A stretch of DNA of 64,000 bases from NCBI GenBank assembly GCA_025716815.1, contig JAIXMN010000002.1:2232001-2296000 (forward strand). The letters run 5' to 3'. Of the stretch, positions 13,334 through 25,540 are shown piece after piece (the first letter of the stretch is position 1; each line of letters opens with the position of its first letter). Origin of the DNA: Dichotomocladium elegans (lineage: Eukaryota > Mucoromycota > Mucoromycetes > Mucorales > Lichtheimiaceae). A program made the position numbers and the translations under genes. A model generated the notes under the pieces. That model was not told the DNA's origin, made no database searches, and saw nothing but the letters and a program-made list of their open reading frames with translations.

Positions 13334-14340
13334 TTACTTGTCCTTCTTTTCTGATACAACGGCGTCGCGTTGTAATTGACGCCGACGCTGCTGTCGCGTG
13401 ACATATGTACGGTATACGGTGCCCAAAGAAAAAACGAGGGAGGCCCAGGCTAATGCTTCTTCATGCTTGAGGAGAGGGAGGTTCCAATATTCACAGAATC
13501 CCGGGACGGAGATCAAAGTATAGAATGCTGAAGTGAAGAAAGCTACCTTCATGTCGATTGAAGCCGTACGGAGTAAGCGAGGTGTCGAGAAGGACCATTG
13601 TGAGCTTGTCAGTCGGAAAGCATCTATATATTACCGTTTAGAGGCGGATTTCTGAAACGATAATGTCTATTACTTGCCTACCCAAAGCCCACCACCGCAT
13701 CCAGCCAATGATCCACATATAATCTTGGCAGCCCACTTGTCAGGTCCAAGCTCAGGATTCAGGGACACAGCATCCACGCCAAACTTTACAACTCCTGCGG
13801 CGCGCTTGACACCGTCAGCAGCAGCGAAAATTTCCTCGACGAAGGGAATGGCAAATATGCGTTGGAGAAATCCGTAAATGTACGAATTGGAGAACATGAG
13901 CCAATACACTGTTCTACAAATACGTGCATTTTTGTCAATATCGGTTTTTTCTGGTAGAGAGACCAATAACAGTGCTGCAATTCTCTTCTATCCTCCTACT
14001 CCCGTTTCCCCCATCCATAATAATAAGCTTACGGATAAAGACACCAGAAACGATTATCTTTAAGAATGCCCATTGGATCCCCACGAATCAAAGAAACCGT
14101 CGAGCCTCCGCCTGCGGCCATGACAATAGTAGCGAGGAGGCCTTGGCCCCAACCGATTTCGGAATGGCTGTCGCTTAGGGCAGTTCGATAAGTGTAGCCA
14201 ATGAGAATGGCATGCAAAAGCTCGAGAATGGGCAAATAGACGCCTACGGAAGGTATGCTGATAGCCGCTCCCCGAAGTGTTGACACAATGCCAACTAAGT
14301 GTTGTGTTATGGTATTCATGACAGGATCAAAAACGAGCAC
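13334..14340 (-). CDS. TRIC-type intracellular cation channel-like membrane protein
   Basis: Exons 14340-14033, 13913 to about 13674, and about 13604-13334 give about 272 residues. Several hydrophobic segments are present, and two glycine-rich repeats: AAGGGSTVSLIRGDP near residue 85 and LAGCGGGLW near 175, each followed by a short loop and a Trp/Pro motif. This two-repeat GGG pattern matches TRIC (trimeric intracellular cation) channels, which carry K+ across ER membranes to balance calcium movement. The first intron is clear. The second is not: the best in-frame choice uses donor AA|GTAATA and acceptor AAG (69 nt), which is not ideal, so the residues around the junction are uncertain. The C-terminus is basic, then ends KKDK, like an ER-retrieval tail. 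Confidence 0.55.
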
Positions 14341-15461
14341 CTGACCTCTTTTTTTTTTTTTTCTTTTTATATAGAGCGTTCGTCCTCTGGGTCCCGTCTC
14401 CCCTTTGAACCAGCCGCTGGCCGGGAGACTGGTTTGTTACACACGCACACACGTCTTTTCTCTTGAAGACAACGATGCCTGGTCGCCGGCCGAATTCTAT
14501 TCAGTGTAAGAGAGGACAAGCCCGAAACCCATAACCTTCTTTCGCCGGCCTCTTTGGATCTATATCTATAATTTTTTTGGATAGAAGAAATTAGCAATGA
14601 TTCTTAGGTTGGCGTGCGGAGCGATATTTTATGGCAACATTTAAGCATCGGCTGTTCTCAATTAGAAATGGCCTGTCTCCATTTCATGTATTATCGCAAT
14701 ACTTTCACGGGGTAAATAAACATACCACGACTATGACGATTTGCCGGTCTGCCGTTGAACAAGCCACGTGTGGTTGTGTTTTTCATATGATAAGTACAAA
14801 AATAATCATTCCCCATGTCTCATCAGGCAAAGCAGAACGGATGTTAGATTGCAATAATGCTAGGATAACCATACCAGATAAGAGCGTGGGCAAGGCTCAG
14901 GTTGACATGGTTGGAGAAATCAGACCTATCGACTCTCTCATATCTATAGGAGATTGTAGCTATAACGACCCGATCATATCTTCCTTTCAGCGTTCTTGAT
15001 TACTGTACTCTCAGGCTGCTCGGATAGTGTATATCAGGAATCGATATTTCCGCCCGTAGTAAATGTTACACACGAGCTTGTATTGTAAAGAAATACTGCG
15101 TCTTGATTAATGGAAATATGCATCTGTCATTCACTATGTCTGATGACATTTTTTTTTACTTTGTGTGATTTAGCATATGAACGACAAGGTACACACGAAT
15201 GCAGCGTAAGCATATCATACTTTGCTTCTGGGCGTCTATATCACTATCCTGTAATTACATACTACATGCTTACATGCGGTAATGACATTAAGTCTTGGAG
15301 ACACTGTATACAGATAAACAAGCTAGAGAAGGCTTAGTATTTCGAAAATGTGGGGGATGTATTTATGTTGTGATAAAGAGAGAGAAAGAAATGTGGGTGG
15401 GTGGATTGCTCAGTGAAGGGTATGTAGAAGAATGGAGAAAGCAGAAATGAGAGCTGACCGT
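14341..15461. other. Intergenic, no gene recognised
   Basis: About 1.1 kb. The longest open frame (plus strand 14631-14999, 122 codons) has no recognisable motif and no splice partner. Probable promoter of the TRIC-like gene and 3' region of the CPSF6-like gene. Confidence 0.4.
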
Positions 15462-17217
15462 CTAAGCTCCTCCATTTCCTGTACCACCTTGTTGCTGCTC
15501 AAAGAAGGCCGGATTAAGATACATTCCTACATGCTTATATGTCAAGCCATTCGCCGAAACATAACACAGCCCATGCACTCTCTCTTTCCTTACCTCCGTT
15601 TCCGGACATCCCCCCGCCGCCACCACCACTCATCATAGGGCCACCCCCGCGCCCCATTCTATTCATATATGGCTGCTGTCCAGGATTGCGCAACGGCATG
15701 CCTCCTCGTCCACCTCGGCCGCCTCCGCCACCGGCGGGCATGTTCATCATGTCAAAATTGCTCATAAATCCACCACGAGCCGCTGCTGCTGCCATCGGAT
15801 TAAAGCCTCCATAAGGGTTCATTCCCATGTTTCCCATGTTGCTCATGCCGCCCATACTGCCAATGCCGCTCATATTGTTCATGGAACCCATGTTGGGAAA
15901 TGCAGGATTAAATGCACCAGCTGCCATCATTGGATTAAAGGTGTTTTGTCCGCTCATCATGCGTCCTTGGCCGCTCATACGCGCGTCTGGCGTACGCTGC
16001 GATTTAGGTACAGGTTCTAAAAGAGAAACAAACGGTGTAAGGAAAACGCAGGCGTCCTTAATGACCACATAAGACCTTACCCTTGGGTATGTGCTTGAAG
16101 GGATTATTGTATGTTGTAAATAAGGCAATTGGCGATTTACCGTCGATTTTTCTATAGAAGGTTTAGCACATATCCTTTTTAAATCAAATAACTACAGCTT
16201 ACGCATTCTCCAAAAGCTCTTTCGCTCGAACAGCCGCCTCTGTTGAGCTGAACTCAAGAAAAACCACTCTACAATGGCGATCAGCAAAGAGACTTCTTGA
16301 TGTTCACTGTCCACTTACCCTCGTGACTTGCCGTTAACCTTTTGTTCATAAAATGTCAACTCCTTCAAGTCTGCCTCCACACCTCCTTCCTTCAAGGGTG
16401 CCTTGATGTCCTCGTCAGTTACATACTTTTGTGACTTTTTGATTAGACTCATTTCATTGCATTATCAGTATCACATATATACTTGCCCATGCCAATTCAC
16501 CAACATACAATGCCGTTGTAGGCTGTGTCACAACCCCCCTCAACGGAACCATGGCTTGAGGTAATTCCCGCTTTGATGATGGTGAGTCCGCCGCAGGACG
16601 GGGGCCGGGTGTGTGTGAAGGAACACTCGATGGGATCTTTTGTAATGGCTGCTGACTTGGCTGTTGCTGCTGGTGCGACTGATGATGGTGGGATGATGGT
16701 GGAGGCGGCGTGTTTTTCGGCGTAGGTTCTATAACAGTGCATGGCGTTCCATTAATTATTGTATGCTCCTTTTATCTGCAGGTGCAGATGTGTTCCTCAT
16801 GCCTGAAGTGGTTGAATGATGAGGTGTAATATAAGATCGATTCCGTTGATCTGATCGGTGATGATGTGATGATGATGATGGTCGCGTGTCCTGAAAAACA
16901 AGGCTGGATGTCAGCAATGTATGCAGCGCTTGCAGAGAATGATATACTATTCACCTTATCGATCTCTCCGAAATCATCAAATAGATCGTCATCGTTTGAA
17001 GCCGCCACTTTTCGCCGCTTTGCTTCCCGCTGCGCATTGGTTGTTGATTCACCCACGATCTCCCCAAGAATATCATCCGACTGGATTATTTATGCGATTG
17101 TTTCCACGTATACGTCTGTAAGAGCTTTCTCGAAAGCCATCGCACAGTATGAGCAGGACTTACCTGAATGTCCACACCAAATGTGTCGTCGCCGTAAAGA
17201 TCAAATTCGTCGCTCAT
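15462..17217 (-). CDS. CPSF6/CFIm68-like pre-mRNA 3'-end processing factor
   Basis: Eight exons: 17217-17164, 17080-16955, 16768-16487, 16425-16319, 16268-16203, 16151-16081, 16016-15594 and 15526-15462, 397 residues. The acidic N-terminus (MSDEFDLYGDD) and a His/Gln/Pro linker lead to an RRM: RNP2-like ALYVGELAW at about 146, then VTDEDI, and RNP1-like KVNGKSRGVVFLEF. The C-terminal part is Met/Gly/Asn-rich with RGG-type repeats and ends in an NPAFF motif. This order matches the large subunit of cleavage factor Im, which helps select polyadenylation sites. The intron between exons 3 and 4 is GC-AG: TGG|GCAAGT to AAAAG|TAT (61 nt), removed exactly inside the RRM. The intron before exon 3 is long (186 nt) and its acceptor could be GAG or CAT (three bases apart). 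Confidence 0.85.
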
Positions 17218-19527
17218 CTTGCACAAAGAAATAGTGTTTGATTATTTTTTGGGTTTTGCAATAGAGTACAAAGTGATAATGATATCTATACAATGGAAAA
17301 GAAAGAAGAAGAGCGGTTGTAAGAAACAGCAAAAGAAGGAATGCAAATGTACACAATGAGCAAATGAGTGAGAGAAGACAAAGACGAAATAGAGAAGGAA
17401 CATGTGAATGTGCACTATCTGGGCATCTCCTTCAAAAACCTGCTAAGGTAGCAAGCTCATTCAAAGATCCAGTTGAAACAATGCGCAATGGAGCGTCGTT
17501 GCAAAATGCATAATGTGTAATGTGACCATCGACACCAAGTCATTCTGTTGTGCGTTTGCTTCTTCCGCCGAAAGGGTTAAATAACCGGTCAATGTTCGAG
17601 GAACACATCGATGCATACAACAAGCGGCCTTTGTAACGAGCAAAAAGAAAGAGATAAATAAATGATGTCTAGACTAACCTCCAGATGGGAATCAGCGATG
17701 TAGAAAGAGACGGAGTGAAAAAAAGAGAGAGAGAAAAGAGAGAGGGATAGAAGGGAGAACTTCGAGGCTCAGGCGGGGGTGGTTGAATATGGAAGACAAG
17801 TCTGCTGCTTCTTGTTTTAAATACCCGCGCCATCTGGATAGCCGGTTCGTCCAATCAGATAACAACTTTTGTTCTATCCCATTGCTCTCTCGACATGTGG
17901 CCAACCCCAGCTTACCGGTCGTATAAAATATATGCCAACAGAATACCAGATAGCTATGTGTGGCTCATGGGCCCATTCAAAGATACATTGTGCTGATACC
18001 CACCGAAAAAATATTACATCGATACACTGTAGTGAATGAGCCGCCCAATGGCATTATTTCCACGTGCCAGGACAATTTATTGTCTCTCTTCCTTTTCTTT
18101 ACTGGATTGATAAAAAGCGAAGGCGGAGCTTGCGCGCGTGATGCGGCATGCAGAGACAATATATGTGGTCATTTGCTACCGCTCGAACATGACTAAGGTC
18201 TGACAATAAGACCAATGTGCATGGGAAAGATCAAAGCAAATGAATGATGTCCTCTGCATGCCGCACTGAATTACTCCATCACTGCAATTGACCTCGACGG
18301 TTGCAACAAACTTTACTCATCCCATTACAAGTTCTCTAGAAGGAGAGTAGCAATGGAAAAAGAAAGATCTGTTGTAGGTAACGCATCAACATGCAGCCGT
18401 TCACAATCAGCATCGTAAACAAGACGCGTCGCATCTTCTAAAGCATATTCTGTCAATCACTATCTTCTCCCCCGAGAACGATTGGCTCTGGCTAAATAAA
18501 TGTGAAGCGCCAAAGAACAAGGTAATATTGCCTTCTGTTTTCTCCTATTTTCCCACTACTTTTCCATAATGCCATTCTGGGAAGTTCTCGCGCGAAGAAA
18601 CCATAATAAATTCTCGGAAGACCACCTAAATCAACCCAGAAACACTCTCACTCAGTACATTAAAACGTACCAGCAAAATATCCGACTCCTTGATGGAGGC
18701 ACACATTTTTTAAAGAACAGAAATGCCGTGTGTCGGCATTGCGTCGATGCACGTAATCCTGAACAAAAATCTAGACTTGAGGGAAGATGACAATTTCCAA
18801 CATATGATTTCCAGAAAGGTTAACTATTTGCCGCATACATTAGGGTATGTTGCTTTTATGATTATCATTTTTGATATGGTTGACGGCCATACTAATAATT
18901 ACTAGGTTCGTGAATATATCAATGATAATCTGCGACAAGATAGCGTGGACGAAGTTGCAGTGCCAGACATCAATGGCAAAGCCGTTTTTAGAACATCACC
19001 ATCATCTGGTTCAGGAGCCCAGGATCAACAAATGTAAACATAGACCGTGGCCTATGGAATTAAGCGCACCAAAGAATGGGTAAGCAAATTTGGTTAATGG
19101 CCATTGTTTCTGCTGGTTTGATTATAGGAAAGCCAGAGGCCTTACGCAATCCATTGGTTCTTGTACGATGATAGTATTATACTGATCACATATGTACGAG
19201 TATCTTCCTAACGCATGCCCATTCCTCTTCTAGAAGCTACCAAATGTATATTCCTGAAGAACCCACATTTCCATCACTGTTCTCAATCGTGTGAACAAAA
19301 ATGCCGCCCATGAAACTGAAAAGTGATTCCTTTTTGGCGGTGCGGCTCTGATTTGCGATGGGTGGGAAAATGTAGTATCAAAAGAATCTAGTTTCCGGGA
19401 CTGTCCTCGTTACTATCGAGACCAGCTATGTACATTTGGAATAAAATAAAGATATCCAATAGATGGTCAAGGGCGACGGACATTACGTATTGGTTTGTTG
19501 ATTGGTATGGTGATTTGCGGTAGATTG
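17218..19527. other. Intergenic, no gene recognised
   Basis: About 2.3 kb upstream of the CPSF6-like gene, with scattered short frames on both strands and purine-rich runs near 17700-17760. Nothing can be supported as a gene. Confidence 0.4.
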
Positions 19528-20340
19528 CAGTGACCGCTCGCGATAGTGACACTCTTGGTTCCCACCAGATCATATCGCTATAACGAATCATCACTTTAAC
19601 GATTTGGAATAAGCCCTTCCAGATTAATATGGTTCCGTAAAAACGTATCACTACTGCGAAATATCATTGTAACAAATATCACTATAACGGGCGGCCGCTG
19701 TACATAGATCCAAGTTCCATAAGCTCACCACTTACTCTTCTTTCATGGTCTTGTTCACCGTTAACAAACGATCTATAGTATGTACGCGCCCAGTGACGAT
19801 CTGGGCACTTGCCGATCATGACACTGGTATATCCAAGGATTCCGGTGCAACATCAATTTGGGAGAAAAGGCGAAAGTACAATTCTTGACCTTCATTCGGT
19901 ATGTGGTCACAAAAATCAGTGCAAGAAAAATGGTAAGATCTGGAAAATCATGGAAAAAATCATAACCCTATTAACTTTGATAGCATTCTGACCATCAGTG
20001 TTATCGATAATGATTCGTTTGGCAGAGGCCGTCGGCTGAACGCCTATACTCATTATCCGATGAGCTGGACCAGGGATTGACCCTTTCTCCATCTTGCTCG
20101 CTTTTCTCTCTCTCTCTCTCTCTCTCTCGATGATAAGGGTGTAACTTAGGATAAATATTTCCTTTTATACTAGTTTTCTCGAGATAAACATGAAAAGACG
20201 GTAACACATCCCCTTGTTCCACCGACATCGAAAGATCATGAATATAGGCGCTCGGCCTACGACACCGTTATAATGTTTACAATGATCAATTCTGCTTACT
20301 ATAGAACAATGTGGTTATAGATACAAGCCGTGTACCTCTG
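19528..20340. mobile_element. Possible decayed non-autonomous pogo/Tigger-type element
   Basis: The left end begins CAGTGACC and carries several variants of TATAACGA / CTATAACG over about 160 bases. The opposite end, read on the minus strand from 20340, begins CAGAGGTAC and also carries CTATAACC and TATAACGG. Terminal CAG plus repeated TATAACGA words is typical of pogo/Tigger-like DNA transposons, which fungi carry. No transposase frame is present inside the about 813 bases. The ends are only loosely similar, so this is a weak call. Confidence 0.3.
20105..20128. repeat. (CT)n microsatellite
   Basis: Uninterrupted run of about 12 CT dinucleotides in intergenic sequence. Confidence 0.85.
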
Positions 20341-20666
20341 AATGATTTACTGCATAAACTGAAATGACCTAATTTTATCGAGATCATCAAAATAAAAGTT
20401 GGTTCGGGAGAGTAATAGAGTATATATCTAACTATCACAGGATGCTGCTATAATGTTTTTATCTGCAAATGTGAGGTCAACGGCATTAAATAGTAATAAG
20501 GTTCTAAGTACAGGAAGGATATGGGAAAGAAGGACATAAAGCAAATTTGGAGGGCGCTACAGGATACGAAACAGCAGAAAATTTCGCCTTCCTCTGGAAG
20601 GAAAAAAGTACATAAGGAATATCAAAGTTGGCGGAGGTGGCAAAGTATCACCTGACAGAAGACACT

Positions 20667-22205
20667 TCAGATTGCGTACATCTTCTCCATTGCTTGGCGC
20701 TGAAGTACACCATGCTGAAACCTATAAGCAATAAGCAAGATAAGCCGGCCATTTGGGAAAAGCCCATGAGAGCAAGTGCTTACTTTTTCAGATTTTCATT
20801 TTCTTGCATTAGTCGTTCGACTTCCTCGAGTAGTTCTACCTGCATGGTCTTAAGATGTTGGAGTTGCTGAACAGCTACGTAATGTAAAAATATAATAGTG
20901 AGCAAAAAAGAGGTCCAAGCGTTTTCCACACCCAGTTCAATAATCCAACTCACTTCGTGTCAAGAGTGAAGCCTTGCTCATCTTTTTGTTGTTGCAGCCG
21001 GGAAGATATTTCCGAAGCTCATCGAATCCGTCCTTAATCTGTGCGCGTCGTTTTTGCTCGGATTGGATGTGAACCTGGCGGCGCAACTCGGCCGTATTCA
21101 ACTGTCTAGAGTAGAGGAAACAAGAATGGTGTAAGGATCGTCATGCAAATACACGCACAGATGGGTCATGCGATAAAATTAAAACAAAACCGAGTGGGGG
21201 TTGGCAATACGTTACACTTCGTTGTCCTCGGTACCCGACCCGGCTGGACCATTCTCATCGTCGTCTTCATCTTCTTCCTCTTCGTCCGCTGCAGTTTCTT
21301 CGGCCGGAGCATCAAGCTTCTGCTTCTTCTCAGCCGACGCAGACTCGTTCGCGGCATGGCCGCGCTTGCGCTTGTTCGAGGCAGCGGGGTTTATCATACA
21401 TCCGCTGCGTTTGCTTGCGATTTGCTTCTTTTTCTCATATGTCTCCTTGCTGTATTCCAGGAATTCAGTGTGATAAAATTCCATGGGGACTGAATTTGCC
21501 CTTGCAATCGTTTCCTTGACGCGCTCGGTGGTCGGATTGGAAAATCGCGGTGACAAAGGGGTTACGAGCAGTGGCTGGTGGGAGGGGAGGAGGTGCGGCG
21601 TAGCCAAGGCTGTGGGTGGGGATGGATTGTTGTTGTTGTTGTTGTTGCTGCTGGAGGTGGCGGATTGCGAATCGGGACTTGGGGGATGATATGGACGGTG
21701 TGTAGTCGGCGACATGGGTGGGTCACTATAATAACCGTATCGTCCACCTGGAGGCGCTATACCATAGGGTATACCCATGGGTGTACCAGAAACGGTTGGC
21801 GATGGTGCTGCCTGCGTAGGGTAGCCTAGTGGCATTGAGGGATAACCGTAGCCTTTATAAATAGATTCTTGTCTGTTAGCTGGCTCTCGTTGAATCTTTT
21901 TTTTCGGCAATCGAATTTCCGCACAGCCAATCAACAGTGAAAGCTTAAATGGAATATATGTACGTGGTGCTAGCCCTTTTTTCAGCAAAAAAAAAAAAAT
22001 GAAATATACCTGGATAGGAATGGAATGGCTGGTGGTGCTCGGGGCGGTATGCTGTGGCGGCAGCCGCAACAGCAGCAGCCGCAGCCGCAGCTGCAGTCGT
22101 AGGATCTTGAGGACGACGTCCAGTGTGTTGGTGAGCCAGGGGATCGAGAGAGTAAGGTGCAGTGCTATGTTGCGGTGGGCTGCTGGAAAGAACGATCTGG
22201 CTCAT
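20667..22205 (-). CDS. bHLH-leucine-zipper transcription factor
   Basis: Exons 22205-22010, 21852-21216, 21105-20954, 20874-20784 and 20721-20667 give 376 residues. The first 230 residues are low-complexity: poly-Ala, His/Pro/Ser/Gln and a poly-Asn run. A basic patch (KRKRGHAA) and an acidic Glu/Asp run follow. The bHLH begins near residue 285: RRQVHIQSEQKRRAQIKDGF is the basic region with helix 1, then the loop with PGCNNKKMSKASLL and helix 2 TVQQLQHLK. A Leu/Glu/Asn zipper follows. The basic region carries the H..E..RR residues expected for E-box (CANNTG) binding. Relatives include Max/Mlx-type fungal factors. The homopolymeric coding repeats are real in frame, not errors. The ATG at 22205 is chosen because coding composition starts there; an upstream in-frame ATG at 22382 would add a hydrophobic stretch unlike the family. 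Confidence 0.85.
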
Positions 22206-23200
22206 TTTTTGTCGGTGTGAATGTTTAATGAATGGGGTTGGGGATTTGTTAGGTAAGAACTGTTGAAAAGAAGTGGAATGGGTGGTTAGAACGAGTGTCT
22301 GATGATAGAGAAGGAAAGGAAGGTAGTAGAGGAGGGGAGAAGAGATGTGAAAGGTGTGAAGAAAAAAAAAAATACTACACACGAAGTCCTTTTGTGCAAC
22401 ATGCGGAAGTATTATCTACTATCATCCCATTACACAATAGCTGGGGTGAACACGCTAATATCGGCGTATAAGCGACGAAGACATTATGCTACGAGAAGAG
22501 TCTCGGTAAAATTGATCAAGCTTAAAACACTGTTTTTATGGTGCGTTCTATGAAATAAAGCATTTTTTAGTCTGATAAGTACTAAAAGATTTGCGCTAGT
22601 TTATCTTTCTACAAAAATAAAAAAAAAACTCGTCGAAATTGTAATTGATACAAGGTCCTTAAAAAAATACCAGAACCCATATTCCCATTCTAAATACATG
22701 TTGAGTACGTTTCTTTATCTGCTGTGACGCGCCTCATTATAAAAAGCGTTCTTTTTGCAAAGATGGACAATCCGACGGTTCAATTTTTTGTTTTCCGCAA
22801 TGCAAAAGGAACGAGAATTTCATTTCACGATCTATCACCACTAAAGGAAGTTACAATCGCGCGGATTCTATCCACTGAACTTGGGTTCAACCCAACTGTA
22901 TGAAAACCAATCTGGACATATACATAGAGAGACACAAAGATCTCTCTGGAAAAGTTGAGGACGATATGGCTTCCTTTGCAAGCTCAACTCAACAGAATGC
23001 AATGTAATGCCAGCTTGCAAAAAGGAATCTGTTCATATCTCTTTTTTGATGCATGTGTGTTGTATTTCAAAGTTTTAAGAGGGAGATGACTTGAGGGGTT
23101 CAGATGATAACGGTGATAGTGAAGTAAGAAATACCACGGCAGCATGACTGCATTAAAGATACTTCCCATGATTGTTACGCAAGATAGCCTCATGCATTTC
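22206..23200. other. Intergenic, one orphan short frame
   Basis: Upstream of the bHLH gene. A 46-codon plus-strand frame starting with ATG near 22763 (MDNPTVQFFVFRNAKG) looks protein-like but has no obvious continuation; it may be a fragment of a mobile element. Confidence 0.35.
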
Positions 23201-23204
23201 TGTC

Positions 23205-23760
23205 TAAAGTGACATTGGAGGATCCTTCCGTATTCAGTAGAACGCCATGTTTCTCGTTGCCAAAACCGGCGGTGCGATGCGTATTATATGCGCCATTGAT
23301 TCCATTGTACTCGATCCGATGGAGGTCAAATGTACAAACTCGACATCTCCCTACAGAGCTAATTTCAAACCAAAAGATGATATGTACAACATCTAAAATA
23401 CACTGATCACCCAGAACATTATACACACAGAACATCATTTGAGCCTTTTAAAGTCGACACTTGATGAAACAGACCAGTATCCCAAAATGAAGGGACAGTG
23501 CTTTGTCATGGATAATGCTCCTATGCATAGCTCAGCTCATATAGAAATATATGTCCATTCTAGATAATATTTGGTTATCTTCCTCCATATTCTCCTTCAA
23601 TAAATCCGATTGAGCAGTTCTGGTCCGTTATCAAGAACAAAATAAAATGTAACAGGTTCTTGGAAAAAGAGATGACGACGGCCAAAGTTAGCAATGCCTT
23701 GGATAGTTTATATTTAAGCGACTTCAAATGCTTTGTCTTTCACTTGGCAATATGCTTTGG
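23205..23760 (+). pseudogene. IS630/Tc1-mariner-type transposase relic
   Basis: Translated pieces match the DDE domain of IS630/Tc1-like transposases. Around 23495-23545 the frame reads KMKGQCFVMDNAPMHSS, containing the second catalytic Asp (MDNAP). A one-base frame change later, around 23585-23690, it reads LPPYSPSINPIEQFWSVIKN, containing the third catalytic acid (the Glu of NPIEQFW). The end LYLSDFKCFV also fits the family. Stops and the frame change separate the parts and no clear N-terminal helix-turn-helix is left, so it is dead. Terminal repeats were not found. Confidence 0.75.
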
Positions 23761-24533
23761 TAAGTATCTCTCAACAAGGAAAAGGTGCAAACAGTTAATT
23801 TCTAATAAAACAAAAAAAAAGAACTGAAAACGCCCATACAAACAAGATGCCGTGACACCTGTTTATTCAGAGAAAATGAGAATCGAGTGAGGTGGGTAAG
23901 AGGCTAATTAAAGCGTAAGGCTATGAAGAAAATGTATACTGGTAGCGTGTCGCATATTGGCTATGTCCTGGGGAATAGAATGTGGTTTATTTATGTATGC
24001 CAAGGTCAAGGAATCGAAGGTCAAACGCCTCCCCTTGACGGTCCCTGTCCATATCGGATTGATGTTTTGTCTTTTGTGCGCATTTTAATGGGTAACCATT
24101 TTTATTTTTGTTTGATGCGGTCATTAACTAAAAAGACATAATTCCAAAAATAATGCGACGTCAAGTAAAAGCAAATACAGTAAAGGCATCAATACAAAAG
24201 GAAAACAGGAAGAGAAAGGGGCGTCAAGATTAGTACAATGGGATCAAAACGTTTGAGATGTGCGACTTCGTTTGAGTGTGCAATTCTGTTGGAATTTGAC
24301 AGCTAAGTTTGTAAAATCTCTACCAACCGCGAGCTCAGTAAGATGTGCGAAACGCGTTGAAAAAAACGCTGATTGTGCGTCGCTGGCGCTACCACAATTG
24401 GTGTTGTCTCCATTCCAGCTTCGGAGGTGGTTTTGTTCTCCGTAGACGCAACAAACAGAGCGGCATCTTTCTTGGCGATTGGCTATGTGATTGGAAGTAA
24501 TATGCAACGCTCAAAGGGATCGCTGCGTAGACT
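23761..24533. other. Intergenic between two transposon relics
   Basis: No gene recognised; A/T-rich, with short random frames. Confidence 0.4.
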
Positions 24534-25540
24534 CTAGGTCGCATAGCGTTTCACCGTATTGATCAGTTGACTTGCTAGGGCCGCAGCAGTAGCTGGCTGC
24601 TGCGCGGTGGAATGGGCTTTATCAATTCCCGCCTCAGCCATATTGCTTTCGATCCAAGCTGCCACCGCTGCTTCTGCTGGTCCTTCCCCCCACATCGGCG
24701 AACGCGTGATGTCATTAGCAAACGATAGGTGTATATCTTCAGGCGTTGGATGATATAGTTCGGTCCGATGTAGGAACCAACACACGGTGTGTACCGGGCA
24801 GAGTGCTTGATCGGGAATCGGCCCAGTTTCGAAACGATTCCGATGGCGAATCGTGCCACTACTGGCATGCCTATGACTACACTGTTGGGGTCTTGTGGAG
24901 AGTGATGACGCCATGTCGTAACCAGGCAATATCTGAACGTGGTCTCCACATTGTCACGAGGGTTAACAGGAGGATATTCTTGTGTCGTAGGACATCTAGG
25001 GAAAGCTTTTCCGCGGAACTGCAATGTCGTGTAATTTGTAGTAAGGGTCCAACCTCCCCAAATCCCATAGTCCAATCGAGGCAGGGTGAATACTGTTCGC
25101 TTTGGAGCTTGGAAAAGTGTTTGATTAACGGTTCCTCACCTAGAGGAACATATTGTGGATGCACGACCCTGAAGACGCTTGCTAAGGCTGATTGGCAGCT
25201 ATTCAATGTACTTTGACTGGCTGATGGAATGGCCATCAGGAATGTAATCACCGGCACCGGATCGGGTTGTAGGAGGTCTACCATCGGAGTTTGCTGGAAA
25301 CATCGCTCCATCCATATCTTCCATTAACAGTCGTAATGAGTAATGTAGATGGTGCAATGTATTGGGGTAGCAATTGCTGTTGTTGTATGGGTAATCGCTC
25401 AGTTGACCAGCCTGAGTTGGCCACAAGGGAGGTCGCTAAGATCGCTTCCTTGATATCATCTGGCTTGATTTTCTGCAGTACTGGGCAATGTCGGACGCCA
25501 AGGGGTTTTGCAGATAGCGGCCTCGCCCAGGCCAGTGCAG
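24534..25540 (-). pseudogene. Tyrosine-recombinase relic (Crypton- or DIRS/Ngaro-type element)
   Basis: On the minus strand, broken frames together resemble the YR integrase found in Crypton and DIRS-like elements. From 25311 downwards there is an N-terminal SAM-like core domain with LNSCQSALASVF. Then near 24935-24990 comes HKNILLLTLVTMWRPRSD, containing the first catalytic Arg (WRPRSD). After a frame change follow QALCPVHTVCWFL and, near 24600-24660, AAWIESNMAEAGIDKAHSTA, the catalytic His box. In active enzymes this box reads HSTR; here the Arg is Ala. Several frame changes exist and no reverse transcriptase is visible. Assigning it to Crypton rather than DIRS is not possible from this. 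Confidence 0.7.

Noticed and set aside
14631..14999. 122-codon plus-strand frame
   Set aside because: No motif, no splice partner, composition like intergenic DNA.
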